From Mucilaginibacter auburnensis (lineage in GTDB: Bacteria > Bacteroidota > Bacteroidia > Sphingobacteriales > Sphingobacteriaceae), in assembly GCF_002797815.1 (NCBI RefSeq), contig NZ_PGFJ01000001.1, positions 930,001 to 994,000 of the forward strand: a DNA stretch of 64,000 nt, written 5' to 3'. Below, one piece after another: positions 18,067 through 26,158 of this stretch. The notes beneath the pieces were generated by a model. That model had not been told where the DNA came from, searched no databases, and worked only from the letters and a program-made list of their open reading frames with translations. How positions within the stretch are numbered: the stretch's first letter is position 1; each line of letters begins with the position of its first letter. Position numbers and translations under genes: made by a program.

Positions 18067-20115
18067 ATGCTCAAAAAGATACTTGTTATGGCGATGCTAT
18101 CGCCGGTGGGGTTGTGTGCGCAAACTAAACCTGCCACTAATCTACTGCTTACCCGGTCAAATGTTCCTACACAGTTTGATAAGGTTACCCCAGTTATTAT
18201 TGCTGATGCCGTTGCTAAAGTAATTAAGGAAAGTGATGCGCGTATTAAGGCTATTACCAGCGTTCCGGCAGGTAAGCAAACCGTTGCCAACACGTTGATA
18301 GCTTTAGATGAGCTGAACTACGGTTTAAGTGATCTGGGTGGAAAGATAAGCGTTATAGAAGCTACGTATGTTGATGATAAAACACGTAACGCGGCTACCG
18401 AACAAAGCGAGAAACTATCGGCATATAATTCTGACATAACTTTAAATGTTGACCTGTATAATGCATTAAAGCGTTTTGCGGCCACACCCGCCGCTAAAGC
18501 CATGCGGCCGGATCAAAAGAAGCTGCTTAAGGAAAGTTTAATATCGTTTGAAATTAATGGTACTAAACTGGATGCTGCCGGCCGTGCGGCATTAAAGAGA
18601 ACCAATGAAAAACTAATTGCACTGGGCAGCAGGTTCAGTCGTAATATAGCCGAACATAAAGACAGCTTGAAACTGACTGCCGACGAGGTTAAAGGCGTGC
18701 CTGAAAATTTAAGTAAAGCATGGAAACGTGCTGATGGCTCATATATGGTAATTGTTAACGGACCTAACAATAACAACATTATGAAATATGCCAATGATGA
18801 AAACACCCGGCGCATGATGTTGACCAAATATTATAACAGAGCTTATCCGGCTAACATAGCTGTATTGGATAGTATGTTTTATTATCGCCAGCAACTTGCT
18901 GAGCAATTAGGATTCAAAACTTATGCTGAATATGCATTGGTGCAAAAAATGGCAGCTAAGCCGTCTAATGTGTGGAGCTTTTTAGAGGACCTGCGCGATA
19001 AATTAACGCCACATGTACCTGAAGCATTAGGTGAATTAAAAGCGTTGAAAAAACAATTACATCCCGAATTGGATGATACGCTTTACGCCTGGGACAATTC
19101 TTATTATGGAAAGAAAATGCTGGATGCTAAATACCAGTTGAATACGGATGAGTTGAAACCTTACTTTGAAATGAATAATACCATAAAAGGTATGTTCGGC
19201 TTATATGAGAAGCTATTTGGTTTCACCATAAGAGAGGTTAAGGGAGTACCTGTGTGGTACAGTAAAGTAAAAACTTATGCGCTTTATAAAGACGGTAAAA
19301 AGATGGGTAGCTTTTACCTTGACCTGTACCCACGCCCTAATAAATACACGCACTTTGCCTGCTTTAATATTTCTATGTATCATTTAAAAGATGGTAAAGA
19401 AACTTTGCCTTCAGGCGCGTTGATCTGTAATTTTCCTGAAGGTGCAGTAGGGGAGCCCTCATTATTAAACCATGGCGATGTAGTTACACTGTTTCATGAA
19501 TTTGGCCACCTTATCCATTTCATGTTAAGTCATCCGGCTCTTTCATCGCAAAGTGCATTTAATACAAAAGGCGACTTTGTTGAAGCGCCGTCACAGTTTC
19601 TGGAAAACTTTACCTGGAATTATGATTGCCTTAAACTCTTTGCCAAACATTACAAAACAGGTGAGGTAATGCCTAAGGAGCTGTTTGATAAACTAAATAA
19701 AGCAAGACTTGTTGGTATCAGCAATGCGCAAATGTACCAGGTGTATTTAAGCATGCTTGATTTTACTTATGAAGACAAGTACCCTTTGACCAAACAAAAA
19801 GGTATCAACCAAATATCAACAGATCTTTACAGCATGACGCAGATGCCTTTTCCTGCAGGTACTCACTTTATTTGCGCTTTTGATCATTTAAATAGTTATG
19901 GAGCTAATTACTATGGTTACCTGTGGTCAAAGGTTTATGCGCAGGATATATTCTCGGTATTTGAGAAAAACGGAGTGCTTAGTCCGGTAACCGGAGCCAG
20001 ATACAGGAAAGAAGTATTAGAAAAAGGTGCAACCATTGATGAAGCCACCATGTTGGAAAACTTCCTTGGAAGAAAGCCTAACTCAGATGCTTTCTTTAGG
20101 TGGATGGGATTATAA
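18067..20115 (+). CDS. M3 family metallopeptidase (oligopeptidase), exported
   Basis: A 682-residue zinc oligopeptidase of the thimet oligopeptidase/Dcp family, which cleaves short peptides. A signal peptide (residues 1-20, ending GLCAQ) places it in the periplasm. The zinc site HEFGH is at residues 477-481, and the third ligand is probably the Glu in VEAPSQFLENF about 28 residues later. The C-terminal helical lid contains AYYGYLWSKVYAQDIF-like sequence typical of M3 enzymes. It is a single-gene unit between two hairpins. Confidence 0.92.
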   Translation: MLKKILVMAMLSPVGLCAQTKPATNLLLTRSNVPTQFDKVTPVIIADAVAKVIKESDARIKAITSVPAGKQTVANTLIALDELNYGLSDLGGKISVIEATYVDDKTRNAATEQSEKLSAYNSDITLNVDLYNALKRFAATPAAKAMRPDQKKLLKESLISFEINGTKLDAAGRAALKRTNEKLIALGSRFSRNIAEHKDSLKLTADEVKGVPENLSKAWKRADGSYMVIVNGPNNNNIMKYANDENTRRMMLTKYYNRAYPANIAVLDSMFYYRQQLAEQLGFKTYAEYALVQKMAAKPSNVWSFLEDLRDKLTPHVPEALGELKALKKQLHPELDDTLYAWDNSYYGKKMLDAKYQLNTDELKPYFEMNNTIKGMFGLYEKLFGFTIREVKGVPVWYSKVKTYALYKDGKKMGSFYLDLYPRPNKYTHFACFNISMYHLKDGKETLPSGALICNFPEGAVGEPSLLNHGDVVTLFHEFGHLIHFMLSHPALSSQSAFNTKGDFVEAPSQFLENFTWNYDCLKLFAKHYKTGEVMPKELFDKLNKARLVGISNAQMYQVYLSMLDFTYEDKYPLTKQKGINQISTDLYSMTQMPFPAGTHFICAFDHLNSYGANYYGYLWSKVYAQDIFSVFEKNGVLSPVTGARYRKEVLEKGATIDEATMLENFLGRKPNSDAFFRWMGL

Positions 20116-20123
20116 TAATATAA

Positions 20124-20155
20124 ATGCAAAGCGCCTCAAAAGAGGCGTTTTGCAT
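20124..20155. terminator. Bidirectional terminator between M3 peptidase and CatA-like gene
   Basis: Fourteen-base arms (GCGCCTC core) with one mismatch and an AAAA loop. T-rich sequence follows on the plus strand and A-rich sequence precedes, so it serves both convergent genes. Confidence 0.78.
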
Positions 20156-20166
20156 TTTGCTAAAGA

Positions 20167-20793
20167 TCAGAATTCTGTAATTGCTTTTTCAAAATGCTGA
20201 TTGAACAGCCCCAGGTGGTAGCCATCCATTAAGCTGTGATTCACTTCAACTGAGATAGGAAGCATAGTACGTCCTTCACTTTTAAAAAACTTGCCCATCG
20301 TTATTTTCGGAATACTCTCTATTTTTCCTGACCCGCGGGGGTGAGAAATAGAGGTAAAGGAAACCCAGGGTACAACCGAAAAATGAATAACATCCTGCTC
20401 CTGGCTGCGCGGATCGGTTTGTTGCGTTTTTAAAATTTTGTCACGCACAGCATTCGCTTTATTTACATAATCGGCAAAATCAACGGTATGTTCATATAAG
20501 CAAAATCTGATGTTATTGTCGGGAAGTAAAACAATGGCGCCGGCGTGTATCACATCATATTGAATTACCTTACCATCTATAATACGCAACTTGAACTCGT
20601 CAATTTGATTAGCGGCCTGCAGGCAGCAATAGTGCAAGGCCTGGTTTATTGAATAGCCGTTGATCTTGCATTTTTGATAAAGCAGACTTATATCAATATT
20701 AAAACACAGGTTAAAGAAAGGCAACTCAAAGGCAGAGAAGTGTTTATAGGTATCAAAGCGGCTCCAGCTTTGCAGGTCAATTTCCTTGTACAT
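20167..20793 (-). CDS. CatA-like chloramphenicol O-acetyltransferase family protein
   Basis: A 208-residue protein of the CAT/dihydrolipoyl acyltransferase-like fold. The catalytic signature is present as NHSLMDGYH, with His186 and Asp190 matching the catalytic His and structural Asp of CAT enzymes. The N-terminus (SWSRFDTYKHF) is also typical. True CAT acetylates chloramphenicol with acetyl-CoA. Many chromosomal Bacteroidota relatives have unknown substrates, so resistance should not be assumed. No mobile element is nearby. Confidence 0.82.
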   Translation of the reverse strand: MYKEIDLQSWSRFDTYKHFSAFELPFFNLCFNIDISLLYQKCKINGYSINQALHYCCLQAANQIDEFKLRIIDGKVIQYDVIHAGAIVLLPDNNIRFCLYEHTVDFADYVNKANAVRDKILKTQQTDPRSQEQDVIHFSVVPWVSFTSISHPRGSGKIESIPKITMGKFFKSEGRTMLPISVEVNHSLMDGYHLGLFNQHFEKAITEF

Positions 20794-20873
20794 GCTTATT
20801 TATCCTCAAACTTATTCAGCTGCCAAATCTCGAAAATAAAAACACCAATTCAAATTGAGTTGATAGTAACGCA

Positions 20874-20898
20874 AACAGCCCCGCATTGCAGGGCTGTT
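20874..20898 (-). terminator. Hairpin downstream of the YtxH-like gene
   Basis: AACAGCCC/GGGCTGTT stem of 8 bp with a 9-base loop. On the minus strand it is followed only by a short T run, so termination may be weak. Confidence 0.55.
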
Positions 20899-20924
20899 AT
20901 TGTTGTAAGTTAAAATATCTTTTA

Positions 20925-21164
20925 TTAGTTGGCAACATGTTCAGTTGCGGCACGCGCTATCTTTTTAGGTATACGCGTATGTTTGTTAATGGCATCAACG
21001 GCTGCGTCTTTAGCAATATCTTTTATTTTCTTTTTCCAACCCGAACGCAGATCGCTTCCGTTATCGGTTAAAAACAAATAGGCAACAGCACCTGCCGCTA
21101 AGCTGGCTACTGCTACAGCTGCAATAATAGCTGTGTTATCTTTTTTCTTGAATGGATTTTTCAT
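20925..21164 (-). CDS. Small YtxH-like membrane protein
   Basis: A 79-residue protein with one membrane helix (residues 12-31, rich in Ala, Val and Gly) after a basic start MKNPFKKKD. A charged, helical tail (GWKKKIKDIAKDAAVDAINKH) follows. The layout resembles YtxH-domain general stress proteins, whose molecular role is unknown. It is divergent from the response regulator gene. Confidence 0.65.
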   Translation of the reverse strand: MKNPFKKKDNTAIIAAVAVASLAAGAVAYLFLTDNGSDLRSGWKKKIKDIAKDAAVDAINKHTRIPKKIARAATEHVAN

Positions 21165-21291
21165 GGCATGTTAAATTAAGTGTTATCCTAATGTTACTGT
21201 TTAAATAACAAGCTCAATAACATATTGTTCATGATAATTGAAAGCTGATTAACACATTAATGCGTATCAACAATTTTTAGCACCTAAATAT

Positions 21292-21299
21292 TAACTTTG
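21292..21299 (+). promoter_or_regulatory. -7 promoter box for the two-component operon
   Basis: TAACTTTG matches TAnnTTTG and ends 24 bases before the response regulator ATG. Confidence 0.5.
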
Positions 21300-21323
21300 C
21301 TAATTAACAAACTAACGCCAATA

Positions 21324-22007
21324 ATGCACATACTCATTGCCGAAGACGAAGTAAGGGTAGCCGATCTGATAAAACGGGGATTGGAAGAATATGGCTATGC
21401 AGCAACCGTGGCGTTTGATGGCGAAATAGCGAAAAAACTTGTTCTAAACAATCAGTATGATCTGATCATAACCGATATTAACTTACCCAAAATTAATGGG
21501 ATTGATCTGTGCAGGCAAATACGAAGCGCATTGCCTGCTATACCTATTATTATGCTAACCGCATTAGGCACTACCGACGATAAGGTAGAAGGTTTTGATG
21601 CCGGTGCTAACGACTATATGGTAAAACCATTTGACCTGCGCGAATTGCACGTACGTATACGTGAACTGTTAAAACGCAGTACAAGTCAACCAACTAACGC
21701 AGGTTTTATTTTGAGAGTGGCAGATCTTGAAATGAACCTGAACACCAAACGCGTTTTTCGGGATCAGGTGGAGATCAATCTTACACCAAAGGAGTTTAAA
21801 CTGCTGGAGTATATGATGCAAAATACAGGCAGGGTGTTAACGCGCGTAGAAATAGCCGAAAAGGTTTGGGAAACTACATTTGATACCGGCACCAACTTTA
21901 TTGATGTGTATATAAACTACCTGAGAAATAAGGTTGATAAAAATTTTTCTACCAAATTGATACACACCAAATCGGGCATGGGTTTTATTTTACAGCAAGT
22001 TAGCTAA
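21324..22007 (+). CDS. OmpR/PhoB-family response regulator
   Basis: A 227-residue regulator. The receiver domain carries the acidic pocket Glu7/Asp8, phospho-acceptor Asp51 (LIITDINLP) and Lys101 (MVKPFDL). A winged-helix DNA-binding domain follows from about residue 135 (LTPKEFKLLEYMMQ to LIHTKSGMGF). I start at MHILIAEDE; an upstream TTG would overlap the promoter box. It overlaps the kinase gene by one base (TAATG). The heavy-metal efflux operon follows, so it is probably its CusR/CzcR-like activator. Confidence 0.93.
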   Translation: MHILIAEDEVRVADLIKRGLEEYGYAATVAFDGEIAKKLVLNNQYDLIITDINLPKINGIDLCRQIRSALPAIPIIMLTALGTTDDKVEGFDAGANDYMVKPFDLRELHVRIRELLKRSTSQPTNAGFILRVADLEMNLNTKRVFRDQVEINLTPKEFKLLEYMMQNTGRVLTRVEIAEKVWETTFDTGTNFIDVYINYLRNKVDKNFSTKLIHTKSGMGFILQQVS

Positions 22008-23374
22008 TGCGTTTAAAAAACAAACTTACACTGCTTTTTGCCGTCATGACATCGGCATTGTTGCTGGCTTTCGCGGTGGCGGTTTATTTTTCTTATGCTA
22101 AGAGCCGGCAGGATGAGTATTATCGCCAACTCAAAGTACGGTCAGCTATTAAGGCTAATTTGCTGCTTAAGGCGGGCATTAAAGCTGATGTTTTGCAGCT
22201 TATCTACAAAAATTCGTCGGATGCATTTTTCCCGGAAGAGGTGGCTATTTATGATACGGGTTTCAATCTGCTGTATCACGATGATATCAATGTTGACAAA
22301 GTAAAAGAAACCCGGCAGATGATAGATGAGGTGATACGTAAAAAGGAGATACGTTTTAACCAGGGTAGTTTGCAGGAGATAGGTTTTCTTTACCAAAACG
22401 ATGGTAAACAATTCATCGTTACCGCCGCTGCCAAAGACCATACAGGCGAAAGAATGTTGCGCGGGCTGCGTTCAACACTGTTCTTCGCCTTTGTAGCGTC
22501 AATCATCATCATAACAGTAGTGGGCAGATTTTTGTCAAGTAAGGCCCTGCAACCTGTGTCCAAATTAGTTGATAATGTTAATGCCATAACTGCATCCAAC
22601 CTCCATCAAACAGTTGATGAGGGCAACGGAAAGGATGAACTGGCCGAACTGGCTGTTACCTTCAACAAGATGTTAAAGCGTTTGGAGTATTCTTTTGGCG
22701 CTCAAAAGCTGTTTGTATATAACATATCGCATGAACTACGCACGCCGCTGGCCGCTATGATAGGCGAATTGGACCTCGCTCTATCAAAAGACCGCAGCAT
22801 TGAAGATTATAAAAAGGTGATCGGCTTATCTTTAACCGATGCAAAAAGAATAAACCGCCTTATTAATGGTATGCTTGATCTGGCTAAGGCCAGCTATGAT
22901 CAAAGTGAGGTGAGTTTCAAAGAGCTCCGTTTAGATGAGATTTTACTGGATGCCAGCCGGCAGGTAATGGACAAGAACAACACATTTACGGTGCCGCTCT
23001 CGTTTGATCAGGAGATAGAAGACGACCAGTACATCACCATCAGAGGCAACGAATATCTGCTTACTACCGCTTTTGTTAATTTGATGGAAAATGGCTGTAA
23101 ATTTTCGTCGAAGAAACAATGTAAAGTGGGTATAAGCTACTCAAAAGAAAAAACTATTATCAACTTTGTTGACGAAGGAATTGGCATACCTAAAGAAGAG
23201 TTAGAAAACATTTTCACACCGTTTTATCGCGGCAGCAACAGCCAATATGCCGAAGGGTACGGTATAGGCCTGTCGCTGTGCCAAAAAATTGTTGAGTTGC
23301 ACAAGGGAAATATAGCCTTAAATTCAATTCCGAATAAGGGGACTACGTTTACCGTTACCCTTCCTCACCTCTAA
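22007..23374 (+). CDS. Membrane sensor histidine kinase
   Basis: A 455-residue kinase with two membrane helices (about 6-30 and 155-175) framing a periplasmic sensor of about 125 residues. A HAMP domain is next, then HisKA with phospho-His242 in YNISHELRTPLAA. The ATPase domain has N-box NLMENGCKF and G-boxes DEGIGI and GYGIGLSL. It overlaps the response regulator gene, so the two form a pair. Its place directly before the efflux genes suggests it senses periplasmic metal or envelope stress; no metal-binding His/Met cluster is obvious in the sensor. Confidence 0.92.
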   Translation: MRLKNKLTLLFAVMTSALLLAFAVAVYFSYAKSRQDEYYRQLKVRSAIKANLLLKAGIKADVLQLIYKNSSDAFFPEEVAIYDTGFNLLYHDDINVDKVKETRQMIDEVIRKKEIRFNQGSLQEIGFLYQNDGKQFIVTAAAKDHTGERMLRGLRSTLFFAFVASIIIITVVGRFLSSKALQPVSKLVDNVNAITASNLHQTVDEGNGKDELAELAVTFNKMLKRLEYSFGAQKLFVYNISHELRTPLAAMIGELDLALSKDRSIEDYKKVIGLSLTDAKRINRLINGMLDLAKASYDQSEVSFKELRLDEILLDASRQVMDKNNTFTVPLSFDQEIEDDQYITIRGNEYLLTTAFVNLMENGCKFSSKKQCKVGISYSKEKTIINFVDEGIGIPKEELENIFTPFYRGSNSQYAEGYGIGLSLCQKIVELHKGNIALNSIPNKGTTFTVTLPHL

Positions 23375-23445
23375 CTTTCCTGTTCCTAATGTTTTTCTAA
23401 TAATATTCTAACAGTCCTGTAAACCGGGTACTCGCAATAGCAGCA

Positions 23446-23453
23446 TAAATTTG
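23446..23453 (+). promoter_or_regulatory. -7 promoter box for the RND efflux operon
   Basis: TAAATTTG matches TAnnTTTG and ends 17 bases before the TolC-like gene ATG at 23471. The efflux genes can therefore be transcribed separately from the two-component pair. Confidence 0.5.
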
Positions 23454-23470
23454 TAACCCTTATTAATGCT

Positions 23471-24733
23471 ATGAAAGTATTGCGAAGATCATTTATTTAT
23501 TCGCTTTTATACTGTTTACTTCTGCCCCTTGCTTTGAATGCGCAGCAGATATACAATTTAAAGCAAGCTTTACAAGCCGCACGGTCTAACAACCCCGATC
23601 TCAAGTCGGCCCGCTATGATATTAACGTTGTACAAGCCGACGTTGTTACCGCCGGATTGCGCCCTAACCCCGTATTGAATAACCAAACCCTGCAATTGTT
23701 GCAGAGTTCGTCTTTCGCCGCCGGTACCGGATGGAACAGCAATCGTAACCAGCAGGTGTGGTGGCAGCTCACCAAGCCTTTCCAGCTATCGGGTCAACGG
23801 AAATATAAAATCGAGAACGCTAAACTTAATGTAAAGCTTACCGAGAGCGTATATGATGAAACTGAACGCAATCTGTTCAGAGACGTAGCGCTAAAATGGC
23901 TGGATGTTTGGATAGCCGGTAAACAGGTGGGTTTAATAGCAACTGCTAAGTCTAATATTGATACTTTGGTAAGCGCCAATGTTATCAGGCTGCGTAACCA
24001 GATTACTACGCAAACCGAGGTGATGCGTACGCAACTGTTGGCCAGTCAGTACGAACTGCAGTTGCAAACAGCAAGGCAGACTTATATTAATGAGGTAAGT
24101 AACCTTAAATACCTTACAGGCGATGCTAACAACATAAGCGTAGACACAACGGAGAATTTTGTTATGACCTTTGATACGCTGCTTACCGCAATACGTGAGC
24201 AAGCCTTACAAAACCGTAGCGACCTTGTTACAGCACGTTCAAATATCGCCGTGGCTGATGCTAATATCCGTTTGCAAAGTGCCTTAGCAAAGCCAACTCC
24301 CGAACTGGGCTTTATCTATAACCCGCAAAACAGTGTTCCGTATGCGGGTATCTTCGCAACTATTGAGCTGCCTTTTTTTAGTCGTAATCAAGGCGAACGT
24401 CAAAAGTCACTTGTGCTGAAAGAGCAGGCCGATCAAAGCTATCAGGCTTTGCAACAACGTGTGAGTACTGAAGTGCAGACTGCCTATAACAGCTATCAGC
24501 TACAACGCCAGCAAATGCAAAGGTTTGTTCAGCTGCGCGATCAGGCACGGCAGATATTAGCTAATGTAAAATATGCCTACCTACGCGGGGGCACCACCAT
24601 AATAGACTTTTTGGAGGCACAACGCAACTGGTTGGATACCGAACAGCAGTATTACCAATCTCTGGAGCTGTATAGAGAAAATAGCATTAAGTTGCTTTAT
24701 GCCACCGGAACCATTAATCAATTAGCCAGATAA
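23471..24733 (+). CDS. TolC/CzcC-family outer membrane efflux protein
   Basis: A 420-residue outer membrane channel subunit with a signal peptide ending at ALNAQ (about residue 25). Two repeats of long amphipathic helices are typical of TolC-family proteins; IYNLKQALQAARSNNPDLKSAR opens the first and ALQNRSDLVTARSNIAVADA the second. The segment LRGGTTIIDFLEAQRNW near the C-terminus is a family hallmark. The stop shares one base with the adaptor start, so it is the first gene of a four-gene RND efflux operon. Confidence 0.92.
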   Translation: MKVLRRSFIYSLLYCLLLPLALNAQQIYNLKQALQAARSNNPDLKSARYDINVVQADVVTAGLRPNPVLNNQTLQLLQSSSFAAGTGWNSNRNQQVWWQLTKPFQLSGQRKYKIENAKLNVKLTESVYDETERNLFRDVALKWLDVWIAGKQVGLIATAKSNIDTLVSANVIRLRNQITTQTEVMRTQLLASQYELQLQTARQTYINEVSNLKYLTGDANNISVDTTENFVMTFDTLLTAIREQALQNRSDLVTARSNIAVADANIRLQSALAKPTPELGFIYNPQNSVPYAGIFATIELPFFSRNQGERQKSLVLKEQADQSYQALQQRVSTEVQTAYNSYQLQRQQMQRFVQLRDQARQILANVKYAYLRGGTTIIDFLEAQRNWLDTEQQYYQSLELYRENSIKLLYATGTINQLAR

Positions 24734-25818
24734 TGAAAACGAAATTAATTTCAAGATATAATATGCAACAGGTAAAAAATTTAGCACTAATGGCATGTAT
24801 AGCAGCCGCTATTGCAGGTTGCAAAGCCAAGGCTACCGAAACAGCAAAAAAGCCGGAAACCACGCCGATTGTAAAAGATAATGGCGCCAAAATATTATTT
24901 CCGGATAGTGAGTACACCAGTTTTTTTGTTACAGAAAAAATAGATAGCAATAAGTTAAACGCCGAGATAAGCGCACCGGCAAAGGTGGCGGCTACTATTG
25001 TGCCATCAAATGAAGGCGCAGCGCAGAACATTGTATTATTTGACAATCCGGATCTGGCATCGTCTTACACATCGCTGTTACAAAACCTGGTGAACATTCA
25101 GCAAAAGAAATCGGTGCTGTCGCAAAAGCGTAATATCATTGAAAAGAAAAAGATCGAAGTTGATCGCTTTTCTGACCTGCAATCGCACGGTGTAGGTACA
25201 GGTAAAGACGTAGCCGATGCGCAAGTAGGTTTGATAGGTGCGCAAACCGATGCTTCAACAACTCAAAATGAGATATTGAATGAAGAAACCGCAATAGCTG
25301 AAAATGAGGCAAGATTAAAAACCGGTGGTTTTGATCCTTTGTCATTACGTCGTGCTAAGGCAGGGTCGGCCTATGTTATATGCGATATCCCTGAGAGCCA
25401 GATCAGCAAGATCAAAGAGGGGCAACAATGCGTCATACAATTTACAGCTTATCCTGATCAAAAGGTAACTGGTAGGATAGAAGATATCGCAGATATGGTT
25501 GACGCTTCAAGCAGAACGGTAAAACTGCGTATAGCCATTGATAACGACAGCAAAAAGTTTAAAGCAGGTATGTATGCTAATGTGATGTTTGGTGTAAGCG
25601 AAGGTGATAAGCTTAATATCAGCAAAAATGCTTTGGTAACTGTTCAGGGCAAAAACTACGTGTTTGTGAAACAGTCGCCAACTGTATTTGCTCGCAGAGA
25701 AATAAATGTTGGTCCGCAAACCGGCGACAGGATAATAGTTTATAACGGCTTACATAACGGCGATGCTATTGCCACCGCCGGCGTAATGCAGTTAAAAGGC
25801 TTAAGCTTTGGCTACTAA
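24733..25818 (+). CDS. RND efflux periplasmic adaptor (CzcB/CusB-like), lipoprotein
   Basis: A 361-residue membrane-fusion protein joining pump and channel. The signal peptide has a lipobox IAGC, so it is probably anchored by a lipid in the inner membrane. A coiled-coil hairpin (around residues 115-190, rich in Lys, Gln and Glu) sits between half-lipoyl segments, followed by beta-barrel sequence (GQQCVIQFTAYPDQKVTGRI and VKLRIAIDNDSKKFKAGMYANV). An internal ATG at codon 11 is an alternative start. It overlaps the TolC-like gene by one base. Confidence 0.92.
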   Translation: MKTKLISRYNMQQVKNLALMACIAAAIAGCKAKATETAKKPETTPIVKDNGAKILFPDSEYTSFFVTEKIDSNKLNAEISAPAKVAATIVPSNEGAAQNIVLFDNPDLASSYTSLLQNLVNIQQKKSVLSQKRNIIEKKKIEVDRFSDLQSHGVGTGKDVADAQVGLIGAQTDASTTQNEILNEETAIAENEARLKTGGFDPLSLRRAKAGSAYVICDIPESQISKIKEGQQCVIQFTAYPDQKVTGRIEDIADMVDASSRTVKLRIAIDNDSKKFKAGMYANVMFGVSEGDKLNISKNALVTVQGKNYVFVKQSPTVFARREINVGPQTGDRIIVYNGLHNGDAIATAGVMQLKGLSFGY

Positions 25819-25819
25819 T

Positions 25820-26158
25820 ATGCTACAGGCACAAATTTTTATTGATAAGCATGAGCTCATAGGTACGCAATTGCTCTATGAGTTCATTATGCAATTACTC
25901 ATCAGGCAGGAAATTAACGGCGCTACTGCGTTTGAAGGGACGGTTGGTTACGGAATCAATCAACGCATCAACAAGCCAAACGCATTGTTTAGCTTTGACG
26001 AAACCCCTATGATAGTGGTTTTTATTGACACCGAACCTAAAGTCAAAAAAGCTCTTAAAGCACTTAGAAAAGTGTGGAAAGGCGGCCTGATCACAACCAA
26101 CGCGGTTGAACTTTTTATTGACGACGACGATACCGCCGCCCACAATTCTTACTTATAA
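25820..26158 (+). CDS. DUF190 domain-containing (PII-like fold) protein
   Basis: A 112-residue soluble protein of the DUF190 family: IFIDKHELIGTQLLYEFIMQ opens, GATAFEGTVGYGINQRIN carries the conserved Gly-rich turn, and MIVVFIDTEPKVKKAL follows. DUF190 proteins have a small ferredoxin-like fold related to PII and CutA regulators; their function is not established. The start is the ATG one base after the adaptor stop. An earlier TTG would overlap it. The stop shares a base with the pump start, so the gene is embedded in the efflux operon and I infer a regulatory or accessory role in metal efflux. Confidence 0.88.
   Translation: MLQAQIFIDKHELIGTQLLYEFIMQLLIRQEINGATAFEGTVGYGINQRINKPNALFSFDETPMIVVFIDTEPKVKKALKALRKVWKGGLITTNAVELFIDDDDTAAHNSYL

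Noticed and set aside
20167..20793. Acquired chloramphenicol resistance gene
   Set aside because: The CAT fold is present but there is no mobile element, integron or change in base composition, and family members have other substrates.
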